A stretch of DNA of 28,994 bases from Micropruina sp. (lineage in GTDB: Bacteria > Actinomycetota > Actinomycetes > Propionibacteriales > Propionibacteriaceae): contig JADJTO010000020.1 of NCBI GenBank assembly GCA_016711105.1, forward strand, positions 1-28,994, read 5' to 3'. Shown one piece after another: positions 22,634-28,994 of this stretch (the first letter of the stretch is position 1; every line of letters begins with the position of its first letter). Both the position numbers and the translations under genes were made by a program. The notes beneath the pieces are model-generated. The model saw only the letters and a program-made list of their open reading frames with translations. It searched no databases and was not told the DNA's origin.

Positions 22634-23190
22634 TCCGGTTAACTTCACGGTAGTGAGCGCCCATCAAGGTGAATACGGCCTTGAGTGACGCTGAGAGCCG
22701 AGAAGTTTCCGGCCACCGGCGCCGCGCAGCCAGATCTCCCTTTGGAGCAGGCTCCGCGAACCTGAACGCGCCGCGGCCCCTCAGGTCGGCCTGGAAGGAG
22801 CATGCGTCCGGTTAACTTCACGGTCGTGAGCGCCCATCAAGGTGAATACGGCCTTGAGTGACGCTGATAGCCGTGAAGTTTCCGGCCACCGGCGCCGCGC
22901 AGCCAGATCTCCCTTTGGAGCAGGCTCCGCAACTGAACGCGCCGCGGCCCCTCAGGTCAGCCTGGTAGAAGCATGCCGGCCGGTTAACTTCTCGGTCCTG
23001 AGCGCCTATCAAGGTGAATAGGGCCTTGAGTCACGCTGAGAGCCGAGGAGTTTCAGGCCACGGGCGCCGCGGCCCCTCAGGTCAGCCTGGAAGAAGCATG
23101 CCGGCCGGTTAACTTCACGGTCCTGAGCGCCCATCAAGGTGAATAGGGCCTCGACGGCCGCTCAGGACCGAGAAGTTGACCGCCACCGCG
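22634..23190. repeat. tandem array of four long-hairpin units
   Basis: Four head-to-tail units begin at about 22634, 22807, 22979 and 23104 (periods 173, 172 and 125 bp). Each starts CCGGTTAACTTC and holds a two-part palindrome: an outer stem AACTTC(A/T)CGG with CCG(A/T)G(A/G)AGTT, and in units 1-3 a perfect inner stem TCAAGG / CCTTGA. Units 1 and 2 also carry ~48 bp containing CTCCCTTTGGAG that unit 3 lacks; all but the last end in a shared segment with GCGCCGCGGCCCCTCAGGTC. Unit 4 has the strongest stem (23118-23129 with 23159-23170, 12 bp perfect, extending to 19 with one mismatch). No real coding signal is seen. The remaining spacer, 23191-23329, shows only a 6-bp stem at 23260-23276. Confidence 0.85.
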
Positions 23191-23329
23191 CCGCCGGCAC
23201 CACAACTCGACCCCGCGAACGAGCCATGAGAAGCCCTCGAACTGCAGTGCCGTGGCCGATCCCGAATACATCGGGAGGGCCGCGCGGGTGTCGGCCTGGC
23301 CCCGGTCCGAGCGAAAGACTGTCGCCGAT

Positions 23330-23366
23330 TTGACCCCACCCAACTTCCTGTTGAGAATGATTCTCA
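23330..23366 (+). promoter_or_regulatory. znuA promoter with overlapping Fur/Zur box
   Basis: A -35 TTGACC (23330-23335), a 17-bp spacer and a -10 GAGAAT (23353-23358) precede the znuA ATG at 23366 by 7 bp, implying a leaderless mRNA. The perfect 15-bp palindrome TGAGAATGATTCTCA (23352-23366) covers the -10, the start point and the first base of the ATG. It matches the Fur-family consensus. Given the operon, zinc-loaded Zur should bind here and shut off uptake. Confidence 0.85.
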
Positions 23367-24277
23367 TGAGCATCTCAGTCCGCCGTTGGCTGGCCGTTCC
23401 GGCCCTCCTCCTGTCACTGCTGGTCGCCGGTTGCAGCACAGCTCCCGCAACGACCAGCAGCACCAGTGGACTCCGTGTCGTGGTCGCCTTCTACCCGTAT
23501 CAGTTCGTGGCCGAGCGGCTCGTCGGCGACCTCGGCCAGGTGCAGAACCTGACCACCCCAGGGGCGGAACCTCATGATCTGGAGCTGACGGCCACTCAGG
23601 TCGCGGCCATCGCCAGCGCCGACCTCGTGATCTACCAGAAGGGGTTCCAGCCGGCGGTCGACAACGCGATCACCCAGGCCAACCCGTCCGCTGTGATGGA
23701 CGTGACCACGATCGTGCCGTTGCGCGAGAGCCTTGAGCAGGAGTCCGCCGACGATCACGCCGGCGATCCGCACCTCTGGCTGGACCCAACCAACCTGGCC
23801 ACGATCGCCACCGCAGTGAGCGCCAAGCTGGCCCCCCTCAGCGCCGAACCCGCCGCGATCAACCAGCGCACGGACGCCCTGACCGCCCAGTTGGGCGAGC
23901 TGGACACCACCATCCGCGCCGGCCTCGCCACCTGTGAACGACGCGTCTTCGTCACCTCCCACGCCGCCTTCGCCTACTTGGCCGCGCGCTACGAACTCAA
24001 CCAGGTCGCCATCGCGGGCCTCGACCCCTCCACGGAACCTTCCCCCGCCCGGATCAAGCAGGTTCACGACGTGGTGGCCGCCCAACGGGTGACCACGATC
24101 TTCTACGAGACGCTGGTCAGCGATGCCGTGGCCCGGTCCATCGCCACCGACCTGGGCCTGCGAACAGACGTGTTGGACCCCCTCGAAGGGCTCACGGACG
24201 CCTCCCGCGGCACCGACTACGTCCAGGTGATGACGGCCAACCTGCAGGCCCTCCGCACCGCGGGCGACTGCCGATGA
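23366..24277 (+). CDS. znuA: zinc ABC transporter substrate-binding lipoprotein
   Basis: A 303-residue cluster A-I (ZnuA/TroA family) metal-binding lipoprotein that captures Zn2+ outside the membrane. The signal peptide ends in the lipobox LVAGC with C23 as the lipidated residue. Metal-ligand regions are visible: AEPHDLELT, the conserved DPHLWLDPTN, and TSHAAFAYLAARYEL, plus a short acidic/His loop ESADDHAGDPH. The late EPSPARIKQVHDVV and IFYETLVS segments are also typical. The ATG at 23366 lies 7 bp after the -10 and overlaps the Zur box; longer in-frame starts would run through the promoter. Its stop overlaps the znuC start (ATGA). Confidence 0.94.
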   Translation: MSISVRRWLAVPALLLSLLVAGCSTAPATTSSTSGLRVVVAFYPYQFVAERLVGDLGQVQNLTTPGAEPHDLELTATQVAAIASADLVIYQKGFQPAVDNAITQANPSAVMDVTTIVPLRESLEQESADDHAGDPHLWLDPTNLATIATAVSAKLAPLSAEPAAINQRTDALTAQLGELDTTIRAGLATCERRVFVTSHAAFAYLAARYELNQVAIAGLDPSTEPSPARIKQVHDVVAAQRVTTIFYETLVSDAVARSIATDLGLRTDVLDPLEGLTDASRGTDYVQVMTANLQALRTAGDCR

Positions 24278-25005
24278 CGCGCAACGCCGGGGCACCGAGC
24301 GCCCTGGCTGTCGAGACCAGCGGAGTCACCGTGATGATCGGCGACCTGCCGATCCTGCGCGAGATCACGTTCCAGGTGCCGCGTGGGCAGTTGCTGGCGA
24401 TCATGGGTGGCAACGGCTCCGGCAAGACCACCCTGGTCCGAACCTTGCTCGGCCTCCAGCCCTACCAGCGGGGGAAGGTCTCGCTGCTGGGCACTGAACT
24501 GGGCCGCTTCCGCGACTGGTCCCGGATCGGCTACGTCCCCCAACACGGGGAATCAGCAATCCGGCAGGCCACGGTCGCCGAGGTGGTTGCCTCGGGCCGG
24601 CTGGCGAAGCGGCGGCCCTTCATGCCGGCCAGTCGGGACGACCGCCGCGCCGTGGCGCGCGCGCTGGAGCGGGTGGACCTGACAGATCGGGCTCGCAGTC
24701 CCTTCTCCGAGCTCTCCGGCGGGCAACAACAGCGCGCCCTGATCGCCCGGGCGCTCACCGGAGATTCCGACTTGATGGTGCTGGACGAGCCACTCGCCGG
24801 CGTCGACTTGGGCACCCAGGATTCGCTGGCCAATCTGATTGCCGAGCTGAACCTTGCCGGCCTGACCGCCCTGGTCGTTCTGCACGAACTGGGCCCGTTC
24901 GCGGGGCTGCTCAACCGGGCCATCGTGCTGCGCGAAGGACGGATCATCGCCGACGGCGCACCGCCCCCGTCCATGACCACGGTCACGAGACCACCGATCG
25001 ATTGA
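24274..25005 (+). CDS. znuC: zinc ABC transporter ATP-binding protein
   Basis: A 243-residue ABC ATPase that powers zinc import through ZnuB. Walker A GGNGSGKTT is at 45-53, the Q-loop at YVPQHGES, signature LSGGQ at 147-151, Walker B LMVLDEP at 167-173 and the H-loop His at 204. It starts in a 4-base overlap with znuA, so translation is coupled. The permease gene follows after 43 bp, with GGGGGCAGGAGGACTGAG supplying its ribosome site. Confidence 0.95.
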   Translation: MTRNAGAPSALAVETSGVTVMIGDLPILREITFQVPRGQLLAIMGGNGSGKTTLVRTLLGLQPYQRGKVSLLGTELGRFRDWSRIGYVPQHGESAIRQATVAEVVASGRLAKRRPFMPASRDDRRAVARALERVDLTDRARSPFSELSGGQQQRALIARALTGDSDLMVLDEPLAGVDLGTQDSLANLIAELNLAGLTALVVLHELGPFAGLLNRAIVLREGRIIADGAPPPSMTTVTRPPID

Positions 25006-25048
25006 CTCCCCCGCTGGTCGCCGGCGTCATGGGGGCAGGAGGACTGAG

Positions 25049-26041
25049 ATGGAGCTTTTCACTCTTCCGTTCATGCAGCGCGCACTGCTGGCGGCCGTCC
25101 TCGCCGGACTGATCGGCCCCGCGATCGGCACCTACATCGTGCAACGCCGGATGAGCCTGCTCGGCGACGGGTTGGGCCACGTCGCCATCGCCGGCGTCGG
25201 CCTGGCCATCGCCACCGGCACGGCTCCCCTCCCGGTGGCCGTGCTGGTTTGCATCGTGGGGGCGATCGCCGTGGAGTTGTTGCGCCAAACCGGCAAGGCC
25301 TCTGGTGACGTCGGGTTGGCGATCTTGTTCTACGGCGGATTGGCTGCCGGGGTGCTGCTGGCAGGGCTGGCCGGGCAAGGTGCCGGCACCCTGTCGCAGT
25401 ACCTGTTCGGCTCACTGCTGACCGTCGCCGAGATTGATCTGTGGGTGATCCTTGGCCTGGCGATCGTCGTGCTGGTGCCGACGATCGGGCTGTCCCCGCA
25501 ACTGTTCGCGGTGAGCAGCGACGAACGGTACGCCCGAACGCTCGGCCTGCCGGTGCGGGCCTACAACCTGCTGATCGTCGTGCTGGCCGCGATCACCGTC
25601 ACCGTCTCGATGCGGACGGTCGGACTCCTCCTGGTCAGCGCCCTGATGGTCGTCCCTGTTGCAGCGGCGAACAATCTGCTGATCGGTTTCCGTCCGGCAC
25701 TGTTCGGTGCGATGGGGCTGGGTGTGGTGGCCGCCGTCTCCGGCGTCATCGGCTCCTACTACGGCAACACCGCGCCGGGCTCGCTGATCGTGCTGATCGC
25801 GATCGGGTTGTTCGCCCTCAGCACTCCGTTGGCCAGGATCGTCCGGCGCCGCGTCACCCCGGAGTTCGAGGTGATCGACCCGGAACCGCTGCCGCATCAG
25901 ACCGAAGACCACACCGGCCACACCGGCCACGTTCACGGTCCCGGCTGCGGACATCTCGCGGTGCGGCACGGAGATCACACCGACTACGTCCATGACGGAC
26001 ACCGGCACGCCCCGCATGGAGACCACTATGACGAGCACTGA
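25049..26041 (+). CDS. znuB: zinc ABC transporter permease with His-rich C-terminal tail
   Basis: A 330-residue permease of the ABC-3 family with about eight transmembrane helices, beginning MELFTLPFMQRALLAAVLAG. The conserved coupling region RRMSLLGDGLGHVAIAGVG and the late TVGLLLVSALMVVPVAAAN are present. The last ~48 residues form a hydrophilic tail with about 14 histidines and one cysteine (GPGCGHLAVRHGDHTDYVHD then GHRHAPHGDHYDEH). This lies outside the membrane core and probably binds zinc. Similar HGDH-x-DYVHDGH tails occur, as far as I recall, on other actinobacterial zinc-related proteins. Its end overlaps zur by 14 bp. Confidence 0.94.
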   Translation: MELFTLPFMQRALLAAVLAGLIGPAIGTYIVQRRMSLLGDGLGHVAIAGVGLAIATGTAPLPVAVLVCIVGAIAVELLRQTGKASGDVGLAILFYGGLAAGVLLAGLAGQGAGTLSQYLFGSLLTVAEIDLWVILGLAIVVLVPTIGLSPQLFAVSSDERYARTLGLPVRAYNLLIVVLAAITVTVSMRTVGLLLVSALMVVPVAAANNLLIGFRPALFGAMGLGVVAAVSGVIGSYYGNTAPGSLIVLIAIGLFALSTPLARIVRRRVTPEFEVIDPEPLPHQTEDHTGHTGHVHGPGCGHLAVRHGDHTDYVHDGHRHAPHGDHYDEH

Positions 26042-26420
26042 CTCGGCACCGCGGCGCACCCGGCAGCGCACCGCCGTGACCTCGGCACTGCGGGAGTCCG
26101 ACAGCTTCCGGACCGCCCAGGAGATCCACGATCTGCTCCGCCAGCACGGCCACGCGGTCGGGCTGGCCACCGTCTATCGGACGCTGCAAACCCTGGTCGA
26201 AGCCGGCGAGGCGGACGTGTTGCGCACCGCCGATGGTCAGGCGTCCTACCGTTCTTGCTCGCCCGAGCACCACCATCACCTGGTCTGTCGCCATTGCGGA
26301 CGGACCGTGGAACTAGCCGCCCCCGACGTTGAGCGATGGGCCCAGGCGGTCGCCGCCGAACACGGGTTCGCCGAGGTGGGCCACCACCTCGAGCTCACCG
26401 GACGCTGCGCCACCTGCTGA
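26028..26420 (+). CDS. zur: Fur family zinc-uptake regulator Zur
   Basis: A 130-residue Fur-family repressor, named Zur from its place at the end of the zinc operon. The winged-helix part includes TAQEIHDLLRQHGHAVGLAT then VYRTLQTLVEAGE. The metal-binding part includes H81-H84 in SPEHHHHLVCRHCG, with structural zinc cysteines C87, C90, C127 and C130. The ATG at 26028, with TGGAG upstream, is preferred over in-frame starts at 25992 and 26016, which lie deeper in znuB. Co-transcription with znuACB under its own box at 23352-23366 would make a negative feedback loop. It ends at a very strong terminator. Confidence 0.92.
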   Translation: MTSTDSAPRRTRQRTAVTSALRESDSFRTAQEIHDLLRQHGHAVGLATVYRTLQTLVEAGEADVLRTADGQASYRSCSPEHHHHLVCRHCGRTVELAAPDVERWAQAVAAEHGFAEVGHHLELTGRCATC

Positions 26421-26448
26421 GCCGCTGCAGGTGTCCGCCGAACCAGTC

Positions 26449-26490
26449 GTGCCGGTAGCTGCCTGATTCCAGGCAGCTACCGGCACGTCT
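26449..26490 (+). terminator. intrinsic terminator of the znu-zur operon
   Basis: GTGCCGGTAGCTGCCTG (26449-26465) pairs perfectly over 17 bp with 26470-26486 around the loop ATTC. GTCTTTGTTG follows as a T-rich tail. It lies between converging operons and may serve both. Confidence 0.9.
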
Positions 26491-26524
26491 TTGTTGCTAC
26501 ACAGGGTGACCCCGCGGGCAGGTA

Positions 26525-27784
26525 CTACTTCTTGCTTGAGAACGCACGCATGATGGCGCCGATGAAGCTTGGCTTGCCTTGGGCCTTGGAGACCACGTCG
26601 AAGGCCACCGCTGCCAGCAGCACCAGGCCCTTGATGATCTGGATCACGTTGGAGTCAACCGAGAGGTTGGCCAGGCCGAGGTTGAGCACACCCATCACCA
26701 GGCCTCCGACCATGGAGCCGATCACTGTTCCAACGCCACCGGTCACCGCCGCGCCGCCGATGAACACGGCCGCGATGGCGTCCAGCTCGAAGCCGACACC
26801 GTCCTTCGGGTTCGCCGCGTTCAGGTACGCGGTGAACACCATGCCCGCAATGGCGGACAGGAAGGCCATGTTGACCATGACGAAGAAGTCGATCCGTTCG
26901 GTGTTCACACCCGACAGTCGGGACGCGTTGCGGTTGCCACCAACGGCGTAAATGTGACGACCGATAACAGTCCGCTGGGTGATGAAGGTGTAGATGATCA
27001 CCAGGCCGAACAGAATCCAGACCCACCACCGGGATACCTGGTACGAGGCCAGCAGAAGGCCGAAGGCAATCAGGATCACCCCGATCAGCGAGAGCTTGAT
27101 CACAGTCACCGGCATGAAGGGCCGCGGCATCTGGTACTTCTTCAGATCAGCCAGCCGGCGGAACTCGAACCACACCACCGCCCCGATAGCCGCCAGAGTC
27201 AGTAACAGCGTTGGATTGTGATACCCAAGATCGGGCCCGAAGTCCGGCAGGTAGCCATTGGCGATCTTCTGGAACTCATCCGGCACGGTGATCGACTGGG
27301 CGTTCAGGATCATCAGATCCAGACCGCGGAAGAGCAGCATGCCGGCCAGCGTGACAATGAAGGCCGGGATTCCCACGTAGGCAACCCAGTAGCCCTGCCA
27401 GATGCCGACCAAGATCCCCAGCGCCAGGCCGAGCAGAATCGCCAACGGCCACGGCAGGCTCCACGCCTTCATCGCCAAGGCCACAGTGGCTCCGACGAAG
27501 GCACAGACCGAGCCGACGGACAGGTCGATGTGGCCGGCGATGATCACCATCACCATGCCGATGGCCAGAATCAGGATGTAACCGTTCTGCACCAGCAGCG
27601 AGGTGACATTTCGGGGCTGCAAGAACAGACCGTCGGTGAGAACCTGGAACAACGCCACGAGCAACAGCAGCGCGATCATCATGCCGTACTGCCGGACGTT
27701 ACCGCCGACAGCCTTCCTCAACTGGGAAACCAGTTTCAGTTGTGTGACTTCGGGGGTTGGTTTGCCTTTAGATTGTGAGGCCAA
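26525..27784 (-). CDS. sugar ABC transporter permease (MmsB/XylH-like)
   Basis: A ~419-residue permease of the BPD_transp_2 family for ribose/xylose/multiple-sugar importers. The signature GMVMVIIAGHIDLSVGSVCA is present, with about ten or more transmembrane helices and the ending GGVGTVIGSMVGGLVMGVLN then VQIIKGLVLLAAVAFDV. The start is unclear. No ATG is available, a TTG at 27784 overlaps the end of araA by 17 bases, a TTG at 27823 reaches further into it, and no good Shine-Dalgarno is visible. Translation may depend on ribosomes finishing araA. The ATPase and binding protein are not in the window on this side, so they may lie upstream of araA. L-arabinose or a related pentose is the natural guess for substrate. 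Confidence 0.88.
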   Translation of the reverse strand: MASQSKGKPTPEVTQLKLVSQLRKAVGGNVRQYGMMIALLLLVALFQVLTDGLFLQPRNVTSLLVQNGYILILAIGMVMVIIAGHIDLSVGSVCAFVGATVALAMKAWSLPWPLAILLGLALGILVGIWQGYWVAYVGIPAFIVTLAGMLLFRGLDLMILNAQSITVPDEFQKIANGYLPDFGPDLGYHNPTLLLTLAAIGAVVWFEFRRLADLKKYQMPRPFMPVTVIKLSLIGVILIAFGLLLASYQVSRWWVWILFGLVIIYTFITQRTVIGRHIYAVGGNRNASRLSGVNTERIDFFVMVNMAFLSAIAGMVFTAYLNAANPKDGVGFELDAIAAVFIGGAAVTGGVGTVIGSMVGGLVMGVLNLGLANLSVDSNVIQIIKGLVLLAAVAFDVVSKAQGKPSFIGAIMRAFSSKK

Positions 27785-28994
27785 GTCGGTGTGCGGCGCT
27801 CGTCCACACGAGTTCGTTGCCAAATCGTGACGAAACAGTGTCCTTGCCGATCATGGCCAATTCGATCCCGAAGATCCGAGCCAGATCGGTGAGATGCTCG
27901 TTTGTCAGAGCGGTGGAGAGCACCGTATGGTGCGGGCCGCCAGCAGCCAGCCAGCATTCCGTGGAGGTGGCGAAGTCCGGAATCGGTTTCCACACGGCGC
28001 GCGCAACGGGGAGTTTCGGCATCGCAGCCGGAGCGGCCACGACGTCGGCCTCGTTGCCCACAAAGCGGAAGCGGTCTCCAAGGTCACACAAACCAAAGAC
28101 CTCGCGGCACCGGGAGCGGCGTCGAAGACCATCCTGACGGGGTCTTCGCGCCCTCCAATCCCCAGTGGATGAATCTCGATCCGAGGCTTGCCCGCAGCAA
28201 TGCTGGGGCAGACCTCGAGCATGTGAGCGCCGAGGATGAGTTCGTTGCCGGGCTCCAAGTGGTAGGTGTAATCCTCCATGAACGAGGTCCCACCGGGCAG
28301 TCCAGCGGCCATCGTCTTCAGCGTCCGGGTCATCACTGAGGTTTTCCAGTCACCCTCGCCACCGAAGCCGATCCCATCCGCCATCAGCCGTTGAACGGCC
28401 AGACCGGGCAGTTGGCGCAACCCACCCAGATCCTCGAAATTGGACGTGAAGGCGCCATACCCGCCCTCGATCACGAACTGCCGCAGCGCCGCCTCGATCT
28501 TGGCGCCGTAGCGCAGCGATTCGTGCCGCTCGCCGCTGGGCAGCAACTCCGGCGCAATGTCGTAGAGATCGGCGTACTCAGTGACCAAATCGTCGACCGC
28601 AGAGTCCGGGACTTGATCGAGAACGGCCACCAGATCGTTGACCCCGTAGGTGTTCACCGACACCCCGAAGCGGAGTTCCGCCTCGACTTTGTCACCCTCG
28701 GTGACGGCCACGTTGCGCATGTTGTCGCCGAAGCGGACCACCCGAAGCGAGCGAAGATCCGCAGCGGCCGCGCACGCGCGGGACCAGGTGGCCACCCGGG
28801 CCACCACTCGCGGGTCGCTGACGTGTCCGGAAATGGTCTTGCGCGCAACCCCGAGGCGGGTCTGGATGTAGCCGAACTCGCGGTCGCCGTGAGCGGCCTG
28901 GTTCAGGTTCATGAAGTCCATGTCGATCGTGGCCCAGGGCAGGTCTCGGTTTACCTGCGTGTGCAGATGCAGCAGCGGTTTACGCAACAGGTCG
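27768..28994 (-). CDS. araA: L-arabinose isomerase, 5' end outside the window (apparent frameshift)
   Basis: Converts L-arabinose to L-ribulose. The frame entering from the window edge has PLLHLHTQVNRDLPWATIDM then DFMNLNQAAHGDREFGYI and RFGDNMRNVAVTEGDKVEA. The metal-site glutamates are in MEDYTYHLEPGNE and HMLEVCPSIA, and a histidine in IEIHPLGIGG. A second frame continues with CDLGDRFRFVGNEADVV and the last metal histidine in CWLAAGGPHHTVLS, ending at the TAA at 27768. The switch is near 28092-28098, where A-A-R-S-L-V-C-V-T replaces an expected ...G-L-C-D-L-G-D; one missing base near CCAAAGACC explains it. About 100 N-terminal residues lie beyond the window. An assembly error is the likely cause. 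Confidence 0.9.

Noticed and set aside
22634..23190. CRISPR array
   Set aside because: The units are 125-173 bp and nearly identical throughout. There are no short repeats separated by unique spacers of constant length, and no cas genes.
22818..23339. Small minus-strand open frames within the hairpin array (22818-23012, 23115-23339) as real peptides
   Set aside because: They arise from the repeated palindrome read in one frame, have no ribosome sites, and are not kept open in all units.

Overview
This is a high-GC actinobacterial chromosome segment. The best guess is a member or close relative of the Propionibacteriaceae. That rests on the housekeeping block dnaG / dgt / dusB-like / glyS next to a Zur-controlled zinc importer, on leaderless and GTG starts, and on PadR-HAAS, DUF1905 and DUF302 genes. 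No rRNA, tRNA, CRISPR array, prophage core or transposase gene was found.

Layout. (1) 1-3.6 kb is an accessory segment: a GyrI-like small-molecule-binding gene, a self-inhibited Fic enzyme, a vapBC toxin-antitoxin pair and an OST-HTH (LOTUS) remnant. Two copies of a dispersed palindromic element (803-873 and 3488-3555) bracket the Fic-vapBC-LOTUS part. (2) 3.7-13.3 kb holds single-gene units or short operons separated by strong hairpins: a zinc alcohol dehydrogenase, a cyclophilin-fold lipoprotein, two VOC-superfamily proteins, RecQ, DUF1905 plus a methyltransferase, a coupled PadR-HAAS pair, a DEAD-box RNA helicase and DUF302. (3) 13.4-14.8 kb carries two convergent genes I cannot name, one with Ig/FN3-like beta domains and one fibre-like with a coiled coil. 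(4) 14.9-22.5 kb is housekeeping: DNA primase, a FetB-type permease, dNTPase, a Pro/Gln-rich membrane protein, tRNA-dihydrouridine synthase, glycyl-tRNA synthetase and an ABM-fold monooxygenase. (5) 22.5-23.3 kb is a long non-coding spacer with a four-unit tandem array of long hairpins. (6) 23.3-26.5 kb is a zinc-uptake operon, znuA-znuC-znuB-zur, whose promoter carries a perfect Fur/Zur palindrome running into the start codon. (7) 26.5 kb to the end holds a sugar ABC permease and L-arabinose isomerase on the minus strand, continuing beyond the window.

Four genes (GyrI-like, dnaG, dgt, araA) are each split by exactly one inserted or missing base. Because dnaG is essential, residual single-base errors in the assembly are the likeliest cause, and the genes are annotated as whole genes with that caveat.

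The most novel material is non-coding: the hairpin array upstream of znuA, in which paired bases co-vary between units; a four-box palindromic element able to fold in two mutually exclusive ways; and twin terminator-like hairpins that keep the same head and loop while their stems have diverged with pairing preserved.
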